From Aporrectodea caliginosa (lineage: Eukaryota > Annelida > Clitellata > Crassiclitellata > Lumbricidae), in the NCBI GenBank assembly GCA_020284085.1, contig JACEVL010000032.1, positions 608,501 to 672,500 on the forward strand: a stretch of DNA of 64,000 nt. The letters run 5' to 3'. The notes beneath the pieces are model-generated. The model ran no database searches. It had not been told where the DNA came from and saw only the letters and a list, made by a program, of their open reading frames with translations. The position numbers were made by a program, and so were the translations under genes. The first letter of the stretch is position 1. Each line of letters starts with the position of its first letter. Positions 35,401 through 43,608 of this stretch are shown piece after piece.

Positions 35401-38400
35401 ATTGTGGAGTCCTCTGACATTGATCTTTCTGCACTGATGGCATAAATGTGGTTAGCAGAATGTTCAAAATAATAATAATAATTAAAATTGCATTGTAATT
35501 ATTAATATTGTCATTATTATTAATATTAGTAACTAACTATTATGTTTATTTATAAAGAAACAGTACTTAGGTACTAACTATCAATCAATGGTGTTATGAA
35601 CCTTGAGCTGGTCATACATGTACCACTTAGTTTGTAGGACTTGCTGTAAACAACATCTTGAGGCAGGCTTGATTGAAGTTTTCATATTACAAGACATGCA
35701 ATCTACCAATAAGCCATTCTGGTACAGGTGGCTCACCATACACAACTATGAATTTGTTTGGTATGCAGTTAATAAATTTTTCTTTGTTTGAAAAATCAGT
35801 TATCTTTGCTACGGATGTTCGAGTGAGTTTTGATGAATGGAAAAAGACGATGGTGGCAACATCCATTGCAAAAACTATACTCATAATAAATCCAGGTGTG
35901 TTACCATTGTTTCTGCTGAACTGTAGACCACTTTGTTGTGCCACTTGACATTCATTCTGTTTTTCTCTCTTTAGACTTGCTTTTCTGCTGTGCTTCAGTT
36001 TGACTAAACTTCATTTGTAGTTAGATGATCATGGCCTCTAGCTTGAGTTAGAGCTGATGTTTAGCATGATTTTTCTGTTTTTTGATGGGATTGTTTTGGT
36101 TTTAATTGGAGGAGATGCAATAACCTCACAAATTATACATTTTTCCTCTCACATTTTTGCCTAGATTTGGTACTAACATAAATTGAAGTGATATAATTCT
36201 TGTTGCCACTGAAACGAAGGGAGATAGTTGGGGGAAATTCAAGACATTATGCGGAACCTGGGCTAAGAATTGACGACATAAAGAGTTGAAGTTGCAAGAG
36301 CATGGCCATGTGGAGAATTATGGTAAACTTACTGAAAGAGAGAGAATCAGTGTTCTTTGCACGATATGGCAATATAAACTGAATGCACGGAAAGCTGCAT
36401 GTAATGGCTGTTTAAAAAATATTTTGTGTTCATTATTACTGCTACCTTGTAATGATTGAACTTTGTGAATACAAATATAGGTCTACTGACTAGTGTACTG
36501 ATGCTGGTAATTCTAATAATTTATGAATTTAATGAAGCATTTGATTTCTAACTGTCTTGGATGTGAGAACTGTATTTGGCATGGTTGTTACCACAACATC
36601 TTGCTGACTTGACTTTTAACCCCATATAGCATCACTGTTCAAGCCATTGCTTGGTTCCATTCCTACCTGAAGGGCCATAATTTAAGAGTGGAGATGTATT
36701 CTGCGTGTTTATAGCATCAGTCTTTGACTGGTAACTTATATTTATTTTAGATACCAAAGAAGCACATCGCCTTTATCAGTATGCGCTGTCTGTTGACTTA
36801 GACAGTGAAGACTTTGATACATTCATTGGAGAAAGTGACCAGACAATGCCTTGTAAGTTTCTTTCTAATTTGATTTCAATTGAAATATTGCCAAAATTGT
36901 AAGTTTAATGGACACTTATAAATGAGAGAGAATAATTTATGGTAGAATTTATGGAAATATAACAAACCAAATTGTAACTCGTTGACAGCACATGGTAGAC
37001 GGGTTTGAAGGAATTTTTGGTCTGAGGATAATTTGACTGAGGCACAAAATATGAACGAAGAAATCCGACCGCCTGCATCTGTCAACTTTCCAACTTGCAC
37101 TGGTACTCATTTACCAGCCAGGTAAAGGATGGAGCTATCAAGGGAAGAGAAACAAGAACACAGCAACTTTGCTGCATAAACAGCATAAATAAGGACATAA
37201 CAGGGCTTGAAAAAAGAAAAGAATTGGACTTTACAAATGACCAGAAAGAATAGGGGTCATTCACTGGCACCCTATACTACTTCTGGTGCAAAGTCAGTTC
37301 AGCATAGCTATGTTAACAAAGTGATGCCAGCCACGCTGTTCTGTCTGTGGTCTTCTTTCATGCTGTATAAGGACAGAGTTTTCAGCCTGTTAATTCATTA
37401 TTCACAACTCCAATCCAAGTGGTCCTAGGTCTGGTACCTGAATTTTAGATGCCACTGTTTGGGCGCACAGACACATTGGTGTCTGCTGTTTAGGCGCCAG
37501 GACTTTTGGGTGCTTTTTGAATAAATGTATTCTCAGTACTATTAATGCTATTGCATTTGTGTTTAACAGTTTATTTTTTTATTAATGTATTCATTAATGG
37601 TCAGGTGTTTTCAATGGGAGTTGTTGGAAATGGATTAATATAATTAAATTGTTAATTATTTGTTGATTCTATGCTAATTTTATAAATAATTAATAATTTC
37701 CAAAGGCAGAAATAATAATTTAAATTAACTACTAATATTTCTTTATTTATTTAAATAAAGAAGAAATCAGATCTATGTGATCTAATAAAACATCTTGTTT
37801 CAACAGCAACAATTGATTATTGATTATATTTGTTGTTTTGAGTTGGAAATGTACAACTGCAAAATTTATTGCTCCCGACAAAAATTATAATTGAAGTGCA
37901 GAGATATGTGGGATAATAGGGACAGACCCAAAATGAACCACTATGCAAGAGATCAGCCAAACTGGTTTACATTATCTATTCACTATAGCTACATTTGTTG
38001 TCATTATGTTATCTTGCATCTAAAATCTAATCACTAGCTACTGGCAAAGGTGCCTGTTTGCTTCTTTAAATTGTCTTTTTTGCTCCAGTGACTCAGATAA
38101 ATGACATGTACAAAATCGTTCAACTGAAGGACCTACATTTGCTGGAAAGGTTAAACAGCAAAGCCGTTTATGGGATAGTTTATGCATTCGTTTCAATGCT
38201 TGACATAGATGACTCTATCTCAACTGTGATATCCACGAGATGGTAAGTAAATCTCTAACGTCATTGTAAACAAACTAAATTAGGACATTGTACAAACACA
38301 GTAGAAAGAGAAGAAGAGAAGTCCCTTCAGCCAGTCTGATAGATAGTCATGGGTTTGAAGTGTTGACAACTCCAGTTTTCTTGCCCCCATATAATTATGA

Positions 38401-41400
38401 GGGTGGCTGTCATCTTCTCATCACCACCTGATTTACCACCCATATTGTGTCAATGCACTTATTATTGTATTGTATTGTATTGTATTTGAACACTTGTTAT
38501 AGCGCCCCTACCAGATTGCCCATTCAGAGGCGCTCCCGACTACTGCGCGGACGCTGAATCGGAGTTTCACGCCAAAGCGCATGAGCAATTGCGAGTGAAG
38601 GACTTGCCCAGGGTCCCTACGCGGCGGATTTTTGAGGTGGATTCGAACCCGCAACCCTCCAGCTGCAAGGCACCGAACATACCCCTATACCACTGCGCCC
38701 CAGTTGTATTGTGTTGTGTTGTATTGTACTGTATTGTACTCCACATTTATATTGCGACCGAGCCACCCGCAGTAAAGATCCGAGAAATTAATCTCTGATA
38801 AACCGACCGACCCGGAATCAAACCTATAAAAAAAACGAAATCAAAATTATAACTGAGTTTGCTGGGTGGGGCACAGATAGTAGCCGTAATCTTGAAACAT
38901 ATTTGTGTCCTGGTATGAACCTGAACCACTGACCTCTCAATTGACAGTCCAACATGCTAACCAATAGACTATTGCGCACCATATCAAGAACATTGTAAAC
39001 ATAAGTTATCTTTATTTATAGCAATCTATACTACTCTGTTAGTCTGTTCAGCACAACGAGCTTCATGTGGAGCTAACATTGACTTTGGCCTATTATGATT
39101 AGCTGACAGTTAAAAGTGATAATTGCCATTTATAGGTGTCTTCGGGATAAAAGGGCCAGACCTAAAATGAACCATAAAGTAACAGATTGGCCAAACTGGT
39201 TTATATTATTCAAACCAGTTTAGCTGATTTTTTACTATGTACATGTAAGTTGTATTTATAAGTCGTCATACATTTGTGACAGCAGAATTTGGTGTTATGT
39301 CTCCATGTCTTCCAAAATACCTCTGGCAAGTTCATTGGTGTAGAGTTGCGTTGATTGCTGTAACTTGCTTTACTCTTTGTATAAATACGTCAAACATGCT
39401 GACACAAGAGTTCAGAACTAGTTGTCTAGAGCCATTCCTAATAATATAAAATATAAACAGATAACCCCTTTGCTTAAATGTTTGCATAGGCTTCCTGTTC
39501 AGCAAAGGATTTGTTTCAAATTGGGCTCAGTTCATAAAACATTGAAACCTGGCCAACCACAATCATTAACAGCCCTTATTCCTCAGTCACATCACAATAC
39601 AACAAGGTCATCTGATTGCATTTCTTTGGTCATGCCTGAAAGTATAGCTGTTCTTGGTGCACGAACTTTTTCGGTTGCTGGACCTAAATTTTAGAATTCT
39701 CTTATGGTCTCTGTCCATTCTTATTTCATTTCGTGCTCAACTTAAGATTCGCCTTTATCAAATTGCTTATCCACCTTAAGGTGCCTCTCTGATCGTGTGG
39801 ATATTGCTCTGATTATAGCTTGGATTTGATGTGCCGTCAGTTGATGCCTTATGCATAAGACACTGACTTAAAGTTACTAATTACAACTACAAATGGACTT
39901 CCATTGGTCTACTCTAATTTGCTGGAGCTTGCAAAATGGGACGTTACTTACTGTAATGAAACTGTTCAAAATTTTGCAGTGCCCCACAAAACGTGTATTA
40001 TATAGACCAACTTACTGTCATGCAAATCAAGTCCACAAGTCTGAGGTATTGAAATCAGTTTCGGACAATGCAGGTACACAAGGTTTACTACGTTATAACT
40101 AATTTGACTAAACATTCGTTAGGTTAGCCTGTGTGGTAAACCTTGAATCTGGTTGTCTTTCAGCTCTCGTTGTCACTTCCGCATTACTAAAGATTCACTG
40201 GTATGTGGCAATGTGAATTGTCCACCATCAGCAAATCCTGCACTTGGAGAGTTCACAAAGGTTCTTGACATAAGAGTTTCGCTGAGTGATGAGACTGGAA
40301 CCATAACCAACTGTTTCCTGACAAGTGATGTTGCCGAGAAACTGCTTGAGTGCACTGTTAAGTTTCCTTTCATGTTACATTCATTCATCAGTTCATTAAT
40401 TATTGATTGTGTCATTTATTCATTCATTCATTAAAAACATTTATTTAGCATCGAAGCTGTTTCATAAATCAGTTCAACACCAAGTGGGAGGCTGCTTGTT
40501 TTTATTCATACAATACTGGCAGATGCAGTAACGATTAGACATACTTAGTCCAGATAAGTATATAAGTAAGTAAGTACCGGGTACCGGAATATATTCTTTA
40601 ACAAATTATTAATCGCACTTTGGTGTACAGACATGTAATAAACACTGTTAAGAAGCATATCCTAACAAGAAATGTTTTGTGCATCAGGCTGTTGGCTGGG
40701 GGATTATGCAGTCATGGGCACAGAGGGAGTAGTAGGTGGGTTTGGTTGGGGTAGTAGTTGGTGCAGGATGTGGCTCAGGTCCATCAGGACTGCCTCACAG
40801 AGGTAAGTGTTGGCATTGGATAAGTACTCTGACAGGTGATGATCTGTGGAATACTATGTCCCATGGTATATACTGAGCCCTCCATCATAGTAAATGTGTA
40901 TGAACACAAGATGGGAGATTAAACTAGATGTCCTGTCATTGGATTGGTGTTGTGTTTGTGCTTAAGCCAGATAATCCTTTGACCTTGAGACCATGTTTCT
41001 GAGGATTCTCTACAGAAGCATGTAAACAATAATTATTGTGTTACCATTACCAACTCTGAATTGTGCTGCAGTTATTATGAAGGTGAAGTAACCTGTCTTG
41101 CAACTGTAGTTGGTGTTCAGTTTAATTTGGAAAGAATTCTCTGTTTTCAGGACATTGATTCTGAAATATGTTGTATCTTTGTAACAAGCTTTAAATTGAT
41201 TTGAATTTCTAATTATTTAAACCATTTTTCTTCAGGTTGAAGAATTTCTCAACTTGAATGATGCAAAACGAACTGAACTAAAATGGAAGTTTCTCCTGGA
41301 AAAATGCAAAGTATATGTAAAGGTAGTCTTTTATCAATAACATCACATTTAGTCCAGTTCATCCAGAAATTTTGAACAGATAATGTCAGTGTCAATAAGA

Positions 41401-41876
41401 AATTTCTAAGGCTCTTAGGAGATAAGATCTCATTTTATTGAATAATATGAATAATGAGATTTACGTGCCAGATGTCAATATGAATAATGAGATCAGAGGC
41501 AAAATGGATGTTATGATTTACCTGATTTTACAAGTGTAGGAGTTTTATTGTTTGTATTGTCACTCTGCTTCCAGAGACTTCTGTTGTGCTGTTATGACAT
41601 AGGCTTAATTAACGCTTAATTTCCAAGTATGTTCCTAATCTAAAATCCATTAGGCATCCAACACAAAATATGAATAACTTTTATCAAGCTTTAGGCAAGT
41701 ATATTACGTATACAAGTTTTTAGCTCTAGAAACTGACAATTAATTTGTTAATGACTGTCATATTTTAATAGGTGTCTCAGCTCCCTGCAGAAAGAAAGCT
41801 GTTCACTACAAGAATACTTTCCTGTGAAATGGCAGACATCCAAGAAGCTGTCACTGCCATTGACAGTTCATGTTAG
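23246..41876 (+). CDS. MEIOB: MEIOB ortholog, meiosis-specific OB-fold ssDNA-binding protein (13 exons, 505 aa)
   Basis: MEIOB is an RPA1-like protein that acts with SPATA22 on resected single-stranded DNA at meiotic recombination sites. Coding exons: 23246-23413, 25173-25230, 25841-25972, 26646-26721, 32711-32903, 33533-33633, 34826-34878, 35800-35895, 36751-36852, 38089-38242, 40164-40356, 41236-41322 and 41772-41876. Every junction is GT-AG and every phase joins, giving 1518 nt. Family-diagnostic segments include KIIGVIIAKG, YVFSFTLRDSP, FYTIGDILTNGPTLNG, TMAQSWIPKEN, VIFATDVRVSFDEW, YGIVYAFVSMLDIDD, LKWKFLLEKCKVYVK and RILSCEMAD. OB-fold regions are about residues 57-145, 165-300 and 375-490. 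A zinc-ribbon-like C-x2-C-x10-C-x4-C lies at 378-397. The length is slightly above vertebrate MEIOB (about 440-470 aa) because of a longer N-terminus. The start is the first ATG of an open 56-codon exon. Poly(A) site is unresolved. No disruption was seen, so it is presumably functional. Confidence 0.95.
23611..24099. mobile_element. MITE in MEIOB intron 1 (Merlin-like ends), 489 bp
   Basis: Inverted terminal repeats of about 32 bp: GGTTATCCCGTAGTTTAGG... at 23611 and the complement of GGTAAACCCGTAGTTTAGG... ending at 24099, with two mismatches. The perfect 8-bp direct repeat GGACGATG flanks both sides (23603-23610, 24100-24107). Terminal GG and an 8-bp duplication resemble Merlin elements; the assignment is an inference. 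The interior (about 23690-24055) is a minisatellite of CATCAATCCAGCTTCTATTT-like units. Confidence 0.78.
24108..25172. other. MEIOB intron 1, remainder
   Basis: No second transposable element boundary or conserved frame was found. The 64-codon - strand frame at 24631-24825 has no support. Confidence 0.4.
25173..25230 (+). CDS. MEIOB: MEIOB exon 2 (residues 57-76)
   Basis: Acceptor TTTCCTTTTCAG, first OB-fold strand KIIGVIIAKGEP, donor AAAG|GTATTC, phase 1. Confidence 0.92.
25410..25687 (-). mobile_element. tRNA-derived SINE-1 in MEIOB intron 2, tail type A
   Basis: The - strand begins GGGGCGCGGTGGTGTAGGGG TATG, with B box GGGTTCGAATCC. Part of the head is duplicated (about 25560-25618 and 25619-25685), leaving two B boxes. 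The 3' end is GAGCGCCTCTGAGTAGAAAT, then GGGGCGCTATATAAATATC and ATGAATGAATG, the same tail as the L2-like LINE copies at 18.8, 43.8 and 55.9 kb. Confidence 0.82.
25841..25972 (+). CDS. MEIOB: MEIOB exon 3 (residues 76-120)
   Basis: Acceptor TTTGCATTTCAG, SSERYVFSFTLRDSPNDYIN and CWGGEQHIMNLASQF of the N-terminal OB fold, donor GTTAGT, phase 1. Confidence 0.95.
26325..26395 (+). pseudogene. Small LINE RT-thumb fragment in MEIOB intron 3
   Basis: TKILGVTIDSLFTMTSHIS resembles the K-I-L-G-V-x-I-D segment after the RT domain of CR1-like LINEs. Only about 20 residues remain, so this is tentative. Confidence 0.35.
26646..26721 (+). CDS. MEIOB: MEIOB exon 4 (residues 120-145)
   Basis: Acceptor TTGTTCTTGCAG. 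QLDHADIQTK and DEKFKPWTP match the strand that closes the first OB fold and the E-E-K-F-x-P-x-T-P motif of MEIOB. Donor CCCAG|GTAATT, phase 2. Confidence 0.92.
27649..27705. repeat. Repeat R, copy A, left piece (split by LINE)
   Basis: TTTTTAGTAACTTCATTTGC, GAATTCATGGAATGCAG and TTTCTATTTAAA match 32953-33012 of copy B. The match stops at the LINE 5' end and resumes at 31907. Confidence 0.75.
28016..28891 (+). CDS. LINE ORF1: zinc-motif, coiled coil and SGNH/GDSL esterase-like protein, 291 aa
   Basis: An N-terminal Cys motif C-x2-C (11, 14) and C-x2-C (31, 34) resembles a zinc ribbon or partial PHD. A charged Leu-rich stretch about 40-75 is probably coiled coil. The rest is an SGNH hydrolase fold: VVLVGDSLVRHVG (block I Ser), VIVQVGTNNL (Gly-x-Asn), VVVMGILPRQ, and RDGLHLNARGADMVARQL (block V Asp and His). 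This ORF1 type is well known in CR1-clade LINEs, where it is thought to help RNP assembly. The frame is intact. It starts at the first ATG after an AATAATAATG context and overlaps the ORF2 open frame, ending 100 bases before the likely ORF2 Met. Confidence 0.88.
   Translation: MSVKKSDLFACSGCGMYGTKDGFKDESAGECKKCERVSCLEVRLCSLEKSLEEETQSLESVMERLNALEKTNNQKKEGALTEEKNCKDLEDVVQGKMERTSGQPKMQKPEKAVSDQRKNRVVLVGDSLVRHVGRNLQKQCAGFDTVCKPGARIEQMFLEIEKKEEKEDTVIVQVGTNNLRMDETEEMMSKYKDMMQRLNEDRKGQVVVMGILPRQDLSEALDSKRVEVNRRLKKLCEEEMVQYCEVEFNPWKGGYLGRDGLHLNARGADMVARQLYIMMKTLNLVGRRLVQ
28993..31638 (+). CDS. LINE ORF2: AP-like endonuclease and reverse transcriptase, frameshifted near C-terminus
   Basis: The frame is open from 28720, but the endonuclease begins at Met 28993 (MLKCMFANVRSIV). 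Endonuclease motifs: N in FANVRS, E in IAESW, Y in VCYRVP, GDFNYH, LDLVIT and STSDHQ. RT motifs: NYRPVSLTSVVCKVMERIV, GFTRGRSC, motif A YLDFAKAFD (about 30764), motif B GVPQGSVLGPLLFVLFINDI, motif C FADDTK (31027). All catalytic Asp residues are present; there is no RNase H. A run of five T at 31627-31631 appears one base short: the frame stops at 31638, while the typical C-terminal block (RGHRYKLFKKP, ARVVDLWNSL) is readable in the next frame to TAA at 31815-31817. This single indel is the only visible defect. Confidence 0.9.
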   Translation: MLKCMFANVRSIVSITKRAELELYADNESPDIIGIAESWTKPEITDSELALDGYRLFRKDRANQKSVGHGAGGVLLYVKSNINAVERWDMSNETFKESIWCEIQINRSKILVGVCYRVPDATEEADQGMCKLLELANKETSVIMGDFNYHIDWEKLEGEREKDRIFLDFIDASFMQQHVMEPTRGDNILDLVITTEENMVENMSVGEHFSTSDHQVVRWELVMEQTQEVKAYVKRPNFFKADYELVRERLKEKDLESAVRGLGVNDAWKKFNEVMKEIIEENIPKHKRTNKKRPWVTREVQRKRRAKNKAWKNFQQLKKERKNGLDCDYVVRLEKSKAKYVNKRNICNNANRKAIKSFEEKLSRNVKEDSKSFYNYVRSKQKRKERVGPLKKEEENGEVIVDDVEAAETLNKYFSSVFTLEELGNIPEPNQAFLESGGQGLTQIVFTKENVVEQLKRLKTDKSPGIDELHPKFLHEVREEIGEALAQIFNKAIQTGVVPQEWRDALVVPLFKKGNRSEPCNYRPVSLTSVVCKVMERIVKDNIVGHLNEHNIIKGSQHGFTRGRSCLTNLLEFFEEVYERIDEGKPVDVIYLDFAKAFDKVPHKRLAKKLQACGIRGQVLAWIQSWLSGRRQKVGIGDKHSSWTTVLSGVPQGSVLGPLLFVLFINDIDDGILSKISKFADDTKLCRAVGNEKEAEILREDLRRMFRWSQDWQMLFNVEKCSVMHMGKRNSEFSYEMGGMVLKVSEEERDLGVIMHKSAKPSRQCAEASKKANSTLGMIRRTIVTRDKDTILRLYKSLVRPQLEYCIQVWSPYLKQDMEKLEKVQRRATKMIWGYKDLGYEERLKRCGLTTLERRRSRGDLIEAYKIITGKEAVQKEKFLN
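31907..32242. repeat. Repeat R, copy A, right piece (interrupted by SINE-like insert)
   Basis: 31907-31920 and 32056-32242 match 33008-33225 of copy B: TTTGACTGCATGG, GGAAATTTTCA, AATGAATGG, CATACAACGGCT, AGCATTAGTAACTTT, AAGCACTTTTGA against the corresponding copy B words. The 123-bp insert between them is described separately. Confidence 0.75.
31921..32043 (+). mobile_element. 123-bp SINE-like element, copy 4, with 12-bp TSD
   Basis: It carries the shared core ACATCGCCCTCCTTCTTCAT, CCAGGCTTGGGACTAGCAC and CAGTGGCGGTGTT. It is flanked by AACAGATGGAAG (31909-31920) and AACAGATAGAAG (32044-32055), a 12-bp direct repeat with one mismatch. Copy B has this target word only once, which confirms an insertion. 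A duplication of this length suggests LINE-mediated retroposition. I see no obvious A or B box, so the class is open. Confidence 0.78.
32300..32580. repeat. Diverged local duplication in MEIOB intron 4
   Basis: TTGTTCTCCTATTATTGATG AGGTGTCA... near 32308-32375 and TTGTTCTCATATTATTCACG AGGTGTCA... near 32500-32578, both ending in (C)ACGGACC. Confidence 0.6.
32711..32903 (+). CDS. MEIOB: MEIOB exon 5 (residues 145-209)
   Basis: Acceptor AATTGTACAG is pyrimidine-poor, but the joined SAYQLSLNET fits the S-x-Y-x-L-x-L-x-E of the family. It then encodes VPVKPSNDFYTIGDILTNGP and the start of the central OB fold. Donor CAG|GTACCT, phase 0. It follows a 5989-bp intron enlarged by the LINE. Confidence 0.9.
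32953..33225. repeat. Repeat R, copy B (uninterrupted, about 270 bp)
   Basis: Continuous counterpart of copy A, starting TTTTTAGTTACTTCATTTGC and ending GCACTTAACTTTTGAG, 50 bp after MEIOB exon 5. No coding frame, no terminal inverted repeats, family unknown. It lies in the same orientation as copy A, so the pair are direct repeats around exon 5. Confidence 0.78.
33533..33633 (+). CDS. MEIOB: MEIOB exon 6 (residues 210-243)
   Basis: Acceptor TATATTCCAG, VGQVKHMRGKNGRELQRLDV and KLFDDSASTFTLV of the central OB fold, donor TT|GTATGT, phase 2. Confidence 0.92.
34019..34560 (+). pseudogene. 5'-truncated CR1/Jockey-type LINE 3' end in MEIOB intron 6
   Basis: KILGVTLSEQFNFNTHVNN, then (with frameshifts) RQSMYAL and a 3' UTR ending GCGGTTAGCAGTTGGTTTTT CAATTACTTACTTAC. 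It is nearly identical to 61385-61890 apart from small indels (for example loss of GTTC at about 34123 and of C at about 34190), which break the frame here. (ACTT)n is its terminal repeat. Confidence 0.78.
34826..34878 (+). CDS. MEIOB: MEIOB exon 7 (residues 243-261)
   Basis: Acceptor TTTGTTTCAG, WDEELITMAQSWIPKEN, donor A|GTAAAG, phase 1. The leading G completes the Leu codon before the invariant Trp. Confidence 0.92.
35160..35190. repeat. (GAT)n microsatellite in MEIOB intron 7
   Basis: GATGATGATGATGATGAA; no other feature in this intron was supported. Confidence 0.7.
35800..35895 (+). CDS. MEIOB: MEIOB exon 8 (residues 261-293)
   Basis: Acceptor AAAAATCAG is weak, but both phase and sequence fit: IIFATDVRVSFDEWKKTMVA, then IAKTILIINP. 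Donor G|GTGTGT, phase 1. Confidence 0.92.
36751..36852 (+). CDS. MEIOB: MEIOB exon 9 (residues 293-327)
   Basis: Acceptor TTTATTTTAG, TKEAHRLYQYALSVDLDSED, an acidic linker after the central OB fold (T-F-I-G-E-S-D), donor T|GTAAGT, phase 1. Confidence 0.9.
36853..38088. other. MEIOB intron 9
   Basis: Long AT-rich intron. Frames at 37207-37428 (+) and 36876-37270 (-) have no domains. Around 37910-37985 the words GACAGACCCAAAATGAACCA and AGCCAAACTGGTTTACATTA recur in intron 10 (39150-39215), so a diverged unclassified repeat is present in both. Confidence 0.45.
38089..38242 (+). CDS. MEIOB: MEIOB exon 10 (residues 327-378)
   Basis: Acceptor TTTTTTGCTCCAG, LTQINDMYKIVQLKDL, then YGIVYAFVSMLDIDDSIS opening the C-terminal OB fold, donor TG|GTAAGT, phase 2. 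The Cys of the zinc ribbon spans the junction. Confidence 0.94.
38466..38705 (-). mobile_element. tRNA-derived SINE-1 in MEIOB intron 10, tail type B
   Basis: The - strand begins GGGGCGCAGTGGTATAGGGG TATG, has B box GGGTTCGAATCC, the shared body and the end GCGCTATAACAAGTGTTCAA followed by (ATACA)n at 38466-38488. It is very close to the copy at 12675-12912. Confidence 0.85.
38706..38985 (-). mobile_element. Second tRNA-derived SINE (SINE-2) abutting SINE-1
   Basis: The - strand begins GGTGCGCAATAGTCTATTGG TTAGCATG, with A-box-like ATTGGTTAGCATG, then AGAGGTCAGTGGTTCAGGTT C in B-box position. The body ends GTGGAGTACAATACAGTACA and further CAATA repeats where SINE-1 begins. It is not an intact tRNA: the B box is off consensus and no acceptor stem pairs. 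Confidence 0.6.
39400..39870 (+). pseudogene. CR1/L2-like LINE ORF2 C-terminal relic in MEIOB intron 10
   Basis: KYKQITPLLKCLHRLPVQQR ICFKLGS and VLGARTFSVAGPKF are the R-L-P-V-x-x-R-I and F-S-V-A-x-P-x-x-W-N-like blocks of the L2/CR1 C-terminus, cut by a stop at 39692. The 3' tail at 39760-39870 is shared with window positions 36-160. Confidence 0.75.
40164..40356 (+). CDS. MEIOB: MEIOB exon 11 (residues 378-442), zinc ribbon
   Basis: Acceptor TTGTCTTTCAG. CSRC...CGNVNC forms the putative zinc ribbon inside the C-terminal OB fold, followed by KVLDIRVSLSDETGTITNCF. Donor ACT|GTTAAG, phase 0. The second Cys pair is spaced by four residues. Confidence 0.94.
41236..41322 (+). CDS. MEIOB: MEIOB exon 12 (residues 443-471)
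   Basis: Acceptor TTTTTCTTCAG, VEEFLNLNDAKRTELKWKFL then LEKCKVYVK, donor AAG|GTAGTC, phase 0. Highly like the family C-terminal helix. Confidence 0.94.
41772..41876 (+). CDS. MEIOB: MEIOB exon 13 (residues 472-505) with stop codon
   Basis: Acceptor TATTTTAATAG, VSQLPAERKLFTTRILSCEM and ADIQEAVTAIDSSC, stop TAG at 41874-41876. AATAAA occurs downstream near 42524 and 42812, but neither is proven as the poly(A) signal. Confidence 0.93.
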   Translation: MSQLPAERKLFTTRILSCEMADIQEAVTAIDSSC

Positions 41877-43608
41877 ATTTTATGCGTCTAATGGGAAACA
41901 AGTTTACTACATTCATTCTTTGTCGGTATAACAGACATTTTATTCTGTGGTACTGTAAGAGTTTGGAAATGTTTTGGTATTTTAAAACCAAAGAAAACTT
42001 CTGATAGTCAAGAAAGAACAAAGTTTACTGAAATTACGTTAATTAATTTTAACAAGACCAACAACTGTGACTGATTTTGTGCTATAGTATACTTCTGTTC
42101 TTTTAACTGTAACCATTCAATTAGATACTATAATGTACATTCCATTTGCAGTACAACCACCTACAAAGCTATCACAATGACCAATGATATCCTAAAGCAC
42201 CTGAACAGACCTACATGGCACAGTCATTCTAGCAGTAATGATTCTGACATTTCCTCAGTAATAACTAATAACAGGAATGCTCCCATATAACAAGCCTTAG
42301 TGATATTTAATGCATTGGTCATACATGTAGCAAAATCGGTGTACAGATTATTAAATATCAAGCGATTTTAATTACAAAACTATATTCCACTCTAATACAA
42401 ACTTTACTCCCACAAACGTATTCACTTTTCTATATAATCTCAGCCTTTGAAAGGTAATTCAAAACCTTGAGCCAGCCTCAAGAGGCAGGCTGAGTGATGA
42501 AGCACTTAGTGATAAAGGTAAATAAATAAAATGGTTCTATGGTTGTAAACAGAAAACCTTTTAAAAACTGTAAACTGATACAATGATTTACTGTATCAGA
42601 GTCTAACAAGTACAACCTGCAAGAAAATTGGTACATTACTGTACTTGTCATAATGAAATTGACAACTTGCATATACCACAGACCAGAAAAGAATACGGTA
42701 CTAGCAGACATTGACATATTCACACTTTACTTTAGCTGGACACCAGTACTACGGGTAAATGAGGAAAAGCACAGACTAGCTGATTAATGAACTAGTGGAA
42801 CTGACTGGAAGAGAATAAAATGCATCATATTATAAGGTATAGAATTACAACTCGGCCATTTTCAACATGTACAGATCTATCACTGTCTCGCATTTCATAG
42901 TCATGACCTCTAATTTTTTTGTGTTACACTAAAGTACATAATTAAGTAAATTAAGAAAATTAAATGAATGCCCATTGTACCAAATGAGTGATTAGAGTTT
43001 CTAAAGCTGCTTTGCAATAAACTTCTTCAAGTTGCAGTAACAGATTATGCATTAAACTTTCAAGACATCTGGCATGAAAAACAAGACTTTGGACATTCGT
43101 TTTGCTTTCAACTTCTCATCAAACTTTTCACTACTGAAGCAAACAGCGCTAAAATGCTAATGACTACCCTTACATTAATACTAGATTAGTACACAACCAA
43201 AGGTACATAACCTACTTTTGGAAGTTTAGTTGACAACTATTTTCAAGCTTTAATATATTAAATGAAAAATAGACCAGTAAATAATTGTTGCATTACTGCG
43301 TATAACGATTCATGATGAAATGGAATTACAAAATTGAAGAAACACTAAAAATGTACACATCCCACTGTAAATTTTGGTATTTACATTACATGCAAAAGTT
43401 TAGAATAGAGATTCTTCTTTGTTTCTTGAATGATACTGCCACTGTATTCATCTTCAGAAAAGGATTTGAAGATCAGCGTTTCACCAGGTTTCTAAATGGA
43501 GCGTGTGGCATCCGGCAACATGGACCTTCATTTTTGAGGTGGTTTTTCTATTGTACATATAAGAACTGAATGAACATTCTCTTCTTTTACTTCAGTATGT
43601 TTCAAATG
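41877..43608. other. Interval between convergent 3' ends (likely 3' UTRs)
   Basis: About 1.7 kb without a recognisable transposable element, unusual for this window, between the MEIOB stop and the putative stop of the - strand gene. AATAAA on + occurs near 42524 and 42812. TTTATT (AATAAA on -) occurs near 41940. It is probably 3' UTR of one or both genes. Confidence 0.4.

Noticed and set aside
38925..38985. Possible tRNA gene
   Set aside because: The A-box-like word is present, but there is no acceptor-stem pairing and the B box is degenerate; it is the head of SINE-2.
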